A DNA stretch of 51,263 nucleotides. It comes from JAZDMK01 sp043800975. Its GTDB lineage: Bacteria; Bacteroidota; Bacteroidia; Bacteroidales; JAHJDW01. Location: positions 1 to 51,263 of the forward strand of contig JAZDMK010000305.1 in assembly GCA_043800975.1 (NCBI GenBank), written 5' to 3'. The notes beneath the pieces were generated by a model. It saw nothing but the letters and a program-made list of their open reading frames with translations. It did not search any database and was not told the origin of the DNA. The translations under genes and the position numbers were made by a program. Of the stretch, positions 43,747 through 51,263 are shown in pieces; the stretch's first letter is position 1; the number at the start of each line of letters is the position of its first letter.

Positions 43747-46700
43747 ATGCCTGTTTTGGTAATGTAACAGTGAAAATAGTACCAACATTTTCAGTTGATT
43801 CAAAAGAAATTTTCCCATTCATGCTTTCAACAATATTGCGAACCATAGCTAATCCCAGTCCCATGCCGCCCGTTTTGGTAGTGAAGTTGGGCGAAAAAAT
43901 TTGCTGCTTTGCAGATTCAGGTATACCCGAACCATTATCCTGTATGCGAATGTGGAAGCGGTTGTAACGCTGATGCAGACTAATTTTAATAAGGCCTGTG
44001 CGTTCATCCGGAATAGCCTGCATCCCGTTTTTAATAAGATTTGTAAATACGCGCAATAATTGGTTTTTATCAGCAAGAATATGACATGGACTTGTGATTG
44101 TCGTTGAAAAAGTAATATCACAATTTTCAAAATCTTTATATAAATCTACGGTATGGCCAATAAAATCAAGTAATTCAATTTTCTCCATGTTGGCTGTTGG
44201 TAGTTTTGCAAAATCAGAAAACGCAGAAGCAATAGCAGATAGCGTATCAATTTGCTCAATAATTGTTTCTGTGAATTTTTTCAAACGATCATCAAAGTTG
44301 GGCGCATTGTCTTTCCAGGCGCGCTCCAGATACTGAACACTCAGCTTCATGGGTGTCAGCGGATTTTTAATTTCATGCGCAACCTGCTTGGCCATTTCTT
44401 GCCATGCGCTCTCCCGTTCAGATTTGGCAAGTAGTTCAGCACTTTTGGTCAACTCCTTAATCATCCGGTTATACTCATTAATAAGCATTCCGATCTCATC
44501 ATTACTTTTCCATTCTATTGCTTCATTCTTCCTGCCCAGCTTGAGTTTGGCCATTTTCTCACGAATCAAAAGCAGGGGTTTTGTTACAAATCCGGAAATA
44601 AAAAGAGAAGCAACAACAGCCAGCCCGAACAGCAAAACATAGATGTTTATTAGAGCCACCAGAAAGGTTGACAGCTCTTTCTTCATCTCATTTTGTTTAG
44701 AGAAATACGGAAGATTTAAATAGCCAATTAACTCATTTTTATAATTACGAATAGGTGTATAGGCTGATAAATAGCTAAGCCGCCCCACCTCTTCTTTGTG
44801 AATAAACAGGGTTCTTTTATTTAGAATTAATTCACAGAATGCTTCCGGATTCATATTCTCGCCCGTTAATCCTTCATCAAATATTTTTGAACGGGAAGAC
44901 GCTATCAGATAGCCTTTGCGATCATAAACATTAATGTCAGAAAAGAAAACATTAGAGAATTTTATTAAAATTTCATTCCAGTAATCATATGAAAGATCAG
45001 TGATATCATTAACTCCCGCCGCTTTATTTTCTACTTCTGTTAATACAGAATGCGTTTTTTCCTTGATGCTTTCATTGTTTTTATTATCAAAAATATTCAT
45101 GATATAGTACACCGAGCTGAACCCAAGAACAGTTAGTGATATCACCACAATGCTGATCATTGAGATTTGAACACGCGTTTTAAAATTACCCGGTTTTCTG
45201 GCAAAAAACTGACGAATATTTCGCAGTAAAATGTACACAAGAACAATGAAAGAATAAATTGTCAGCAGATAGGAAAAAGGCGTGATGATATCTAAAAAAG
45301 ACTTATTTTTCAAGCTAAGTACGAGGGTTGTTTCTTTATCAACCTGATATACCAGATGGTTGTAATCATCATGGTCCCTAAATGCAAATTCAGCAATTCC
45401 GCTTTGCCAAAGGTTTGGAACTATGTTGTACAAATATTTCCCATATTGTGAAGTAAGAGATCCGTTCACATAGCGGGCATAAGAATAGTCAGAGATATCA
45501 ACATTTCCACTTACTTTTTTATCAAGTAATAATTCAGGATATCCTATTCCTTTCGGAACAAATTTGGAATCCATTTCAAGAAAAAAGGAAGTATTGCTGA
45601 CGAGAGGATTGGGGTCGCCAGCCATTGAAAGACGGGCAATATAGCTTTTACGGCCACCCCCTTTATTGAGGGAATACAAATTGCAACTAATGGTTGATTC
45701 ACCAAAAGACATCTTATCTTCAAAGAAGCTAAAGCAGCTCAATTGTATGTTTCCTGGTTTAACGATCAGGCTGTCCTGAGGTCTGCAGATGGTAATTTGA
45801 ATATCGTATTTTGACCAATAGCCGCTAAAATATTTTTTAATAAGATGGTCGTTTATCTTTTCCTCATTGAAAAAGCGCGATGCAATCAGGTTACGTAGCG
45901 TGCTGTCTTTTTCAATATCTCTTTCAATTTCACTAAAAATATATTCAGCAACAGGATCCTGATCTTCTGACAGAGTAAGGGCAAGCGCTTTTCTGCGTTC
46001 TTTTTCTTTTAATGAGGTTTCGTGATTTAAAAGATAAGTTGAGCAAACGGAAAACAAAATCACTATAAATAAAATACTGTAAAAGGAAGAGATTCGAAGA
46101 CGATAATTTCTGATTAAAACTAGCGCCAGATAAAGCATTCCGGACAAAAACAAACTGATATAAAAAAGTTTGCTATTTTCAAAAAAGAACAGACAAAACA
46201 AAAGAATTGCAATAAAAAAATGTAAAATAAAATAGCCTGATTTTTTATACAGTAGAAATAGTTGAGAAACCAATGTGGAAGTAATAAAAAAGAAAGAAAA
46301 GAAAACAAGGCTGAATAAAGCAAAGCTCAGGTAGCTAAGAATATTTAAATCAAAGAAGTAATAAACATTAAAAGAAATATCAGAATTTAAGATAATTAAA
46401 GAAATAGAACGAAGACAGAGCAACCCCAAAAAGAAAATTAAAAAAACACAAACAGAAAAAATGCTGTGTACAAGTATTTTCGGTAGTTTGTGGTTCCTAA
46501 AAGAGAAGAGAAAATGCTCAGAAAAATATACAGAAAGGTAAAAAATCAATACAATGTTAACAAGCAAATCGCCGAATGACGGGAAGAGGAAGGAAGATGA
46601 AAAGCGAAGAGGACCAAATAATTCAAGATCGTATATGAACCAAGGTACCTTAAAATAAAGGGAAGCGTAACGTAGACCTAAAATTATGGCAATAAAAGCT

Positions 46701-47416
46701 ATTGGAACAATAACACTGCGAAATCTGTGGTAAGCTAAATGACTAAGCTTATGCAAATAGGAAATGAAAAAGATACAGGATAGTATAAAAAAGATTACGG
46801 GAATAAAACCTCCAAAACCATTATCTGCATTGGAGTTCTGTAATGAAATACTAAACAAAAATCGATTCTTGTAAATTACATTATTGGTTCCCGGACTAAA
46901 GGAAAGCTTGTATGAATCATGTATACCAAAGTCCGGATTCCATCCATTAACAAGATATTCGTTCTGATAACGGTACTCGTGTTTTATAAGAATAAGAGCC
47001 AGAACGATGAAATTCCCGTGTTTTTTATAGATGGGAAGATAGGATCCGTTCTTAAACTGTGCAATAGCGCTGTCGGCAGGAAGATTTAAAAAAAAGCGGT
47101 CGATATGAACAGCATTGCTTGACCAGGATTTTAAAACAAGATTTTGAAAAAGGTAAAAACTAATACCATCTGAATTCTGTAAGGAAGAAAATTCATTATT
47201 TTGTAAAGAAGGAAGTGAAGTGTCAGAATCCAATTTTTTAATAATTGAATTAATGTTGATTTGACACTTTTCTGTTTTTTCTGAAATACAACGTTGAATT
47301 TTGGCAATATCATCCGAAGGCGACGGATCAGACACCCCAAAATACAGGTAAAGAGAGCTGAAAGCCATGAAAATCAGGCAAAGCAGAAGGAAAATATGTT
47401 TTCGTATTAAACGCAT
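43745..47416 (-). CDS. Large multi-pass membrane sensor histidine kinase
   Basis: This 1223-residue kinase has an N-terminal transmembrane helix (about residues 7-27) and a periplasmic region to about 200. A block of roughly 8 transmembrane helices follows (about 205-455), then a second extracytoplasmic domain (to about 735), more helices near 735-810, a third sensor region (about 815-915) and a last helix near 930. The cytoplasmic end has a HAMP-like linker, then HisKA with VAHEIKNPL (His1014) and HATPase (NLIKNGMQAI; DNGSGIP; TKTGGMGLGL). NtrY-like kinases share this end. No receiver is fused and no regulator adjoins it on this strand; the neighbouring LytTR regulator is convergent. Confidence 0.88.
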   Translation of the reverse strand: MRLIRKHIFLLLCLIFMAFSSLYLYFGVSDPSPSDDIAKIQRCISEKTEKCQININSIIKKLDSDTSLPSLQNNEFSSLQNSDGISFYLFQNLVLKSWSSNAVHIDRFFLNLPADSAIAQFKNGSYLPIYKKHGNFIVLALILIKHEYRYQNEYLVNGWNPDFGIHDSYKLSFSPGTNNVIYKNRFLFSISLQNSNADNGFGGFIPVIFFILSCIFFISYLHKLSHLAYHRFRSVIVPIAFIAIILGLRYASLYFKVPWFIYDLELFGPLRFSSSFLFPSFGDLLVNIVLIFYLSVYFSEHFLFSFRNHKLPKILVHSIFSVCVFLIFFLGLLCLRSISLIILNSDISFNVYYFFDLNILSYLSFALFSLVFFSFFFITSTLVSQLFLLYKKSGYFILHFFIAILLFCLFFFENSKLFYISLFLSGMLYLALVLIRNYRLRISSFYSILFIVILFSVCSTYLLNHETSLKEKERRKALALTLSEDQDPVAEYIFSEIERDIEKDSTLRNLIASRFFNEEKINDHLIKKYFSGYWSKYDIQITICRPQDSLIVKPGNIQLSCFSFFEDKMSFGESTISCNLYSLNKGGGRKSYIARLSMAGDPNPLVSNTSFFLEMDSKFVPKGIGYPELLLDKKVSGNVDISDYSYARYVNGSLTSQYGKYLYNIVPNLWQSGIAEFAFRDHDDYNHLVYQVDKETTLVLSLKNKSFLDIITPFSYLLTIYSFIVLVYILLRNIRQFFARKPGNFKTRVQISMISIVVISLTVLGFSSVYYIMNIFDNKNNESIKEKTHSVLTEVENKAAGVNDITDLSYDYWNEILIKFSNVFFSDINVYDRKGYLIASSRSKIFDEGLTGENMNPEAFCELILNKRTLFIHKEEVGRLSYLSAYTPIRNYKNELIGYLNLPYFSKQNEMKKELSTFLVALINIYVLLFGLAVVASLFISGFVTKPLLLIREKMAKLKLGRKNEAIEWKSNDEIGMLINEYNRMIKELTKSAELLAKSERESAWQEMAKQVAHEIKNPLTPMKLSVQYLERAWKDNAPNFDDRLKKFTETIIEQIDTLSAIASAFSDFAKLPTANMEKIELLDFIGHTVDLYKDFENCDITFSTTITSPCHILADKNQLLRVFTNLIKNGMQAIPDERTGLIKISLHQRYNRFHIRIQDNGSGIPESAKQQIFSPNFTTKTGGMGLGLAMVRNIVESMNGKISFESTENVGTIFTVTLPKQA

Positions 47417-47511
47417 TAGCCTGGCTTATTTTAAAGCTCCCTGCGGGGAGAAATTTTATTTTTCGATACGAGTCTCATTTTGCCAATTAGAGGTGCTTAA
47501 AAACCTTAAAA

Positions 47512-48396
47512 TTAGTTTTTCTTTGTTAAAATTGTGATAAAACTTGAAAAATTGCCATTTTTTCGTGCTTTGCAGTTTGAAAGGAGCCCATTCCAAATTC
47601 CACGGAATAAAGAAGACTTTCCGTGAAGATATTTTTCACTGAGAAGACTTATGTAATAAGAATCAAATTTCATTCCCCGAAAGTGCACTTTTTGAAATCC
47701 ATTTTTTTCGGCAAAACGAAAAAGTGTGTCGGGACTAAAATGCCAAATATGTCGGGGAACATCATATGCAGCCCAATTCGATTTGTAGTGCTGTGCATCA
47801 AAAGAATTGCAATTTGGCACTGCAAGAATTAAAACACCATCGTCTTTCAGTAAACGCATGAATTCTGAGAGAAGTAAATCGGCTTCATAAACATGTTCCA
47901 AAACATGCCAGGAAGTAATCACATTAAATGATTTATCGGGAAGAGATTTTAAGTGGTTTATTTCAAAAACAGGAAGTTGAAAATCGGTTGTTGCAAATTT
48001 TCTTGCATCTGGGTCGGGTTCAATCCCGGTTACAACCCATCCTTTTTTTTGACAGTGATTTAAAAAATGCCCCGTTCCGCAACCATAATCAAGTATGTTT
48101 TTTCCCTTAGAAAAACGACCCGCCAACTTGAGTTTCTTTTTTAAAGTGTAATTTCTGACTTTCGAGTAAACCCAATTCACCAATCCTTTTTTGGTTGACG
48201 AATGAGATACATATTCTGTTGATTTATAATAAGCAGATGCTTCAGATGCCTCCGGGCGGTCTTTTATAAATGTAAATCCACAGGAATTGCATTTTACAAG
48301 TGTAAACTCCTCTTTACTAAGAAAATGATCCGTTACAGAAAGAAAATCCTGAAAAGAAGCACTTCCACAAACCAAACAATGTTTTACAGTTTCCAT
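47512..48396 (-). CDS. Class I SAM-dependent methyltransferase with N-terminal zinc ribbon
   Basis: This 294-residue protein has an N-terminal zinc-ribbon-like motif (CLVCGS near residue 8 and CNSCGF near 36). The SAM-binding motif ILDYGCGTGHFL is near residue 102, with VTGIEPDPDA, WHVLEHVYE and VPNCNSFDA downstream. The middle VPRHIWHFSPDTL is typical of Methyltransf_23 enzymes that act on surface sugars or small molecules. The substrate is unknown. The stop is about 95 bp downstream of the large kinase gene's start, both on the minus strand. Upstream is mnmG, with a parS-like site in the gap. Confidence 0.82.
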   Translation of the reverse strand: METVKHCLVCGSASFQDFLSVTDHFLSKEEFTLVKCNSCGFTFIKDRPEASEASAYYKSTEYVSHSSTKKGLVNWVYSKVRNYTLKKKLKLAGRFSKGKNILDYGCGTGHFLNHCQKKGWVVTGIEPDPDARKFATTDFQLPVFEINHLKSLPDKSFNVITSWHVLEHVYEADLLLSEFMRLLKDDGVLILAVPNCNSFDAQHYKSNWAAYDVPRHIWHFSPDTLFRFAEKNGFQKVHFRGMKFDSYYISLLSEKYLHGKSSLFRGIWNGLLSNCKARKNGNFSSFITILTKKN

Positions 48397-48401
48397 ATTA
48401 T

Positions 48402-48417
48402 CGTTTCACGTGGAACA
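48402..48417 (-). other. parS-like site (TGTTCCACGTGAAACG)
   Basis: On the minus strand this matches the parS consensus TGTTnCACGTGAAACA at 15 of 16 positions. It fills the gap between the mnmG stop and the methyltransferase start and abuts the mnmG stop codon exactly. ParB/Spo0J binding is inferred from the sequence. Confidence 0.75.
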
Positions 48418-50286
48418 TTATTTTCCGAAATGTACTAAAAGAACGGTTAAGTCTGATGGAGAAATTCCGCTGATCCGGGAGGCTTGTCCCAAAGTCCGGG
48501 GACGGATAGCTGTTAATTTTACCCGGGCTTCCATGGCAAGAGACTCCATCTCCATATAATTAATATCATCTTTTAATACAATATGTTCAAACCGGTCGAA
48601 TTTTTCGGCCAACTCTTTTTCCTTTTGTATATAACTTTCGTATTTGACCTGAATCTGAGCACAGGACCAGATTTCTCGATCGGCAGAAATTTGTTCGGCC
48701 CCTTCTCGAAAAACGGGTGCTTTATCCAAAAGTGAAATCAAATCTACCTGTGGCCTTAAAACCAAATTGAATAAATGTGTTTTGGTTTTTATCGGCTCAG
48801 ATTCACACTCTGTTAAAAAGGTGTTAATCTCATCGGGTTTAACAGAAGTATTCAAATAAGAAATAATGGAAGCAATATCCTCTTTTTTCTTTTCCAGATT
48901 TTGAAACCGCTTTTCAGATATTAATCCTATTTGATGACCTATAGGAGTCAGTCTTACATCTGCATTATCCTGCCGGAGTAACAAGCGAAATTCTGCACGA
49001 GAAGTGAACATTCTGTAAGGTTCATTTGTCCCTTTTGTAACCAGATCATCAATCAAAACGCCAATATAAGCCTCCTGCCGTTTCAGCACCAGGGGTTCCT
49101 TTTCATTTATTGACAAATGAGCATTGATTCCCGCCATGATTCCCTGAGCAGCGGCTTCTTCATATCCGGTTGTTCCGTTTACCTGACCGGCCATAAACAT
49201 ACCTTTCAAAAGTTTTGATTCAAGAGAAGCTTTAAGCTGCAAAGGAGAAAAATAATCATACTCGATGGCATATCCGGGACGTAATAAAACAACATTTTCG
49301 AAGCCCGGAATTTTTTTCAAAGCGGCATGTTGAATTTCCTGAGGAAGGGAAGAGGAAAAACCGTTCAGATAGATTTCATGTCCCTCCCAACCTTCCGGTT
49401 CAATAAACAATTGGTGCCGGTCGCGCTCGGGAAAACGTTCCAGTTTATCTTCAATCGAGGGACAATATCTCGGTCCGGTTCCCTGAATTCTGCCCATAAA
49501 TAAGGGAGAACGATCAAAGCCGGTGCGCAGAATGTCATGTACTTCTTCATTGGTATAAACCAAAAAACAGCTCCGTTGTTTTTGTAAAAAAGGAGTATTT
49601 GTAAAAGAAAATTTTCCCGGGGGATCATCCCCTTTTTGTTCGGTTGTTTTTGAAAAGTCGATTGAGCGACCATCAATTCGGGAGGGTGTTCCGGTTTTTA
49701 AACGGGCGGTTTCATATCCAGCAGAAAGCAACTGTTCGGTTATTCCATAGGATGCCGGTTCGTTGATTCTACCGCCGGGAAAATGCTGTTCCCCCACATG
49801 AATGATCCCGTTTAAAAATGTACCGGCGGTTAATATCACAGCGGATGCAGTTGCCGTAAATCCGGTTTCTGTTTGTACACCCGACACCCTTTCGTCTTCA
49901 ATGATTAATTTTGTAACACAATCCTGTCGCAAATGTAAAAGAGGGATTGCATCCAGGATTTTTCTCCATTCCAGAGAAAACAACATGCGATCGTTTTGGG
50001 TTCGCGGGCTCCACATGGCGGGGCCTTTTGATCGGTTGAGCATGCGAAACTGAATGGCAGATTTGTCAGAAACAATTCCGGAATAACCACCCAGGGCATC
50101 AATTTCACGGACGATCTGGCCCTTCGCTATTCCGCCCATCGCAGGATTACAGGACATATGGGCCGGCAAGGCAAGATTCATTGAAATCAGTAAAGTGCGG
50201 GAGCCCAGATTGGCTGCTGCTGTTGCTGCTTCACAACCGGCATGCCCTCCACCAATTACAATAATATCATAGTCCAATTTCCTCAT
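48418..50286 (-). CDS. mnmG: tRNA uridine-5-carboxymethylaminomethyl modification enzyme MnmG (GidA)
   Basis: This 622-residue FAD enzyme modifies wobble uridines in tRNA together with MnmE. The start has DIIVIGGGHAGCEAATAAANLG. AHMSCNPAMGGIAKGQIVREIDALGG follows, then GTFLNGIIHVGEQHFPGGR, and later the GQVNGTTGYEEAAAQG motif. The C-terminal GIDA-associated domain ends SRISGISPSDLTVLLVHF. The length is normal and the frame is intact. It lies 4 bp downstream of ybeY and is flanked by two parS-like sites. In many bacteria mnmG maps near the replication origin. Confidence 0.95.
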   Translation of the reverse strand: MRKLDYDIIVIGGGHAGCEAATAAANLGSRTLLISMNLALPAHMSCNPAMGGIAKGQIVREIDALGGYSGIVSDKSAIQFRMLNRSKGPAMWSPRTQNDRMLFSLEWRKILDAIPLLHLRQDCVTKLIIEDERVSGVQTETGFTATASAVILTAGTFLNGIIHVGEQHFPGGRINEPASYGITEQLLSAGYETARLKTGTPSRIDGRSIDFSKTTEQKGDDPPGKFSFTNTPFLQKQRSCFLVYTNEEVHDILRTGFDRSPLFMGRIQGTGPRYCPSIEDKLERFPERDRHQLFIEPEGWEGHEIYLNGFSSSLPQEIQHAALKKIPGFENVVLLRPGYAIEYDYFSPLQLKASLESKLLKGMFMAGQVNGTTGYEEAAAQGIMAGINAHLSINEKEPLVLKRQEAYIGVLIDDLVTKGTNEPYRMFTSRAEFRLLLRQDNADVRLTPIGHQIGLISEKRFQNLEKKKEDIASIISYLNTSVKPDEINTFLTECESEPIKTKTHLFNLVLRPQVDLISLLDKAPVFREGAEQISADREIWSCAQIQVKYESYIQKEKELAEKFDRFEHIVLKDDINYMEMESLAMEARVKLTAIRPRTLGQASRISGISPSDLTVLLVHFGK

Positions 50287-50301
50287 GTTTCACGTGGAAC
50301 T
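50286..50301 (-). other. parS-like site (AGTTCCACGTGAAACA) at the ybeY-mnmG junction
   Basis: On the minus strand this matches TGTTnCACGTGAAACA at 15 of 16 positions. It covers the last codons and stop (TGA) of ybeY and touches the mnmG start codon. The coding sequence of both genes is therefore constrained by this site. Confidence 0.75.
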
Positions 50302-50727
50302 TTCTTCAAAAAAATGCATTATGTACTGATTTTCTTTTTCCCGCATTTTAATTTTTTCAGCAGGCAGATGGTCGGAATACCCACATATATGTAGTATACC
50401 GTGAATAATAACACGGATCAATTCGGAATGAAAAGACTCTTTTAGCTCTTTCGCATTTTCTTTGACCCGATCAATGCTGATAAAAATATCAGCGGTTAGC
50501 AGGCCATTTTCATCGTAATCTTCAAAGGTGAGAATGTCGGTATAGTAATCGTGTTTGACAAAAGTTCTGTTCAGTTTGAGTAAGTATTTATCAGAACAAA
50601 ATATGTAATTGACATGACCCGATTTTGGCTTTTCAGATTCTAATATACTATCTATAATATGTGCGGTTTTTCTTTTATGCTTCAGTGTGAAGGAAACATC
50701 TTCTGAAAAAAAGCGAACGTTAATCAT
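50290..50727 (-). CDS. ybeY: Endoribonuclease YbeY
   Basis: This 145-residue protein carries the zinc motif HGILHICGYSDH (residues about 109-120) diagnostic of YbeY, a metal-dependent RNase needed for 16S rRNA 3' maturation and ribosome quality control. Upstream motifs FVKHDYYTDILTFEDY and ADIFISIDRVKENA fit the family. The length is typical. Its stop codon overlaps the parS-like site, and mnmG begins 4 bp later, so the two are probably co-transcribed. Confidence 0.93.
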   Translation of the reverse strand: MINVRFFSEDVSFTLKHKRKTAHIIDSILESEKPKSGHVNYIFCSDKYLLKLNRTFVKHDYYTDILTFEDYDENGLLTADIFISIDRVKENAKELKESFHSELIRVIIHGILHICGYSDHLPAEKIKMREKENQYIMHFFEESST

Positions 50728-50758
50728 ACAGTTGCCCGGATGCAGGCTAAACGGTTAT

Positions 50759-51262
50759 TCAGGCTTTGGGCGTTTTTTTGGAAGCCCGTTCTTTTTCTGC
50801 CTGGTGTTCTAAAAACTGTTGAATACGATATTCAGTAATACGACTGTTGATATTGTTAATATTGAAGTTTAATTCAATTTTTCTTCCGTTATCATGAAAC
50901 TTAACATCGTCTGCCAGAGCCTTCATTACAAATAAACCACGACCGGTAGGAGTGTCTTCCGCTTCAGGGTCTGTAGGATCCGGGATAGACTGGTAATTAA
51001 AGCCATCACCTTCGTCACGAACTAAAAACGTGAGGTAACCTTCATTGGGGAGAAAGGAAACATAAACGTTTTTCTCCGGATTAAGGAGACTTCCATGTTC
51101 AATGGCATTGTTAACAGCTTCGGTAACCGCTATAAGTATGTTGGGAAAATAATCGTTGCTTACGTTAAAATAATCGCAGATCTCTTCAACAAATTTTTCA
51201 ACCAGATGGATGTTTTCTTTCTTGGAAGAAAAGCGGATTTGTTGTACATCTAAGTTTCTCAT
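50759..51262 (-). CDS. RsbW-like serine-kinase/anti-sigma factor (HATPase)
   Basis: This 167-residue protein is read from an ATG at 51262, one base inside the window; an upstream start cannot be excluded. The fold is HATPase_c_2: an N-box ILIAVTEAVNNAIEHGS near residue 45, a G1 box VRDEGDGFNY near 87, and a G2 region TPTGRGLFVMKAL near 114. These are the ATP-binding residues of RsbW/SpoIIAB-type kinases that phosphorylate anti-sigma antagonists. No RsbV-like partner is visible. The C-terminal 30 residues are a charged tail. It is 31 bp upstream of ybeY. Confidence 0.85.
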   Translation of the reverse strand: MRNLDVQQIRFSSKKENIHLVEKFVEEICDYFNVSNDYFPNILIAVTEAVNNAIEHGSLLNPEKNVYVSFLPNEGYLTFLVRDEGDGFNYQSIPDPTDPEAEDTPTGRGLFVMKALADDVKFHDNGRKIELNFNINNINSRITEYRIQQFLEHQAEKERASKKTPKA

Positions 51263-51263
51263 A

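Overview
The window looks like chromosomal DNA from a free-living member of the Bacteroidota (Flavobacteriales/Sphingobacteriales-like). The evidence is two proteins with type A C-terminal sorting domains of the type IX secretion system (T9SS), several promoters of the Bacteroidota type (TTTG, about 19 nt, TAnnTTTG), weak Shine-Dalgarno sequences, many small exported beta-barrels, and family matches typical of the phylum (DUF4421, DUF4139, DUF3795, MORN_2, the Bacteroidota-type LUD protein). No rRNA, tRNA, CRISPR array or transposase was recognised. mnmG, together with two near-perfect parS sites flanking it, suggests that the right end lies in the origin-proximal part of the chromosome.

Layout. 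1-3016 (-): the N-terminal 1005 residues of an alpha-2-macroglobulin-family protein that runs off the left edge. 3148-9190 (+): a CAP protein, a HicB-like orphan, a large T9SS-exported protein, a Cys-rich miniprotein, a secreted unknown, a higBA toxin-antitoxin pair with a full promoter and candidate operator, and an outer-membrane barrel. 9282-18218 (+): an Asp-box (sortilin-like) propeller protein, a DUF4421 barrel, a GyrI-like ligand-binding protein, a barrel, a Blc-type lipocalin, DUF4139, DUF3795 and a small membrane protein. 18333-18449 is a GNAT acetyltransferase remnant.

18639-30196 is the most unusual part: two large exported WD40-caspase (C14) fusions with intact His/Cys dyads. The second overlaps an upstream beta-barrel gene by 11 nt and carries a canonical EF-hand loop. 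Between them lie small exported proteins, a T9SS protein and a gene-poor 1.2 kb stretch (25054-26277) with a 21-bp-period repeat array, a 57-bp direct duplication and short-word intergenic repeats that recur elsewhere in the window.

30198-35496 is mostly housekeeping: mannose-1-phosphate guanylyltransferase, a SprT-like protein with a small lipoprotein, mlaEF without mlaD, and an rpiB-lutB pair on the minus strand. 35887-43705 (+) is a very tight four-gene run (gaps of 9, 1 and 1 nt): nadA, a secreted MORN_2-repeat protein, a nine-PAS histidine kinase and a LytTR response regulator, closed by a strong terminator. It converges on a 1223-residue membrane histidine kinase. The right end (all -) reads RsbW-like anti-sigma kinase, ybeY, mnmG, SAM methyltransferase, with parS sites immediately before and after mnmG.

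Three genes (22235-22660, lutB, and the multi-PAS kinase) each look one base short in a homopolymer run. Restoring one base gives a better protein each time. This points to consensus errors in the assembly or to homopolymer-length variation, and it matters for anyone reading those start regions.
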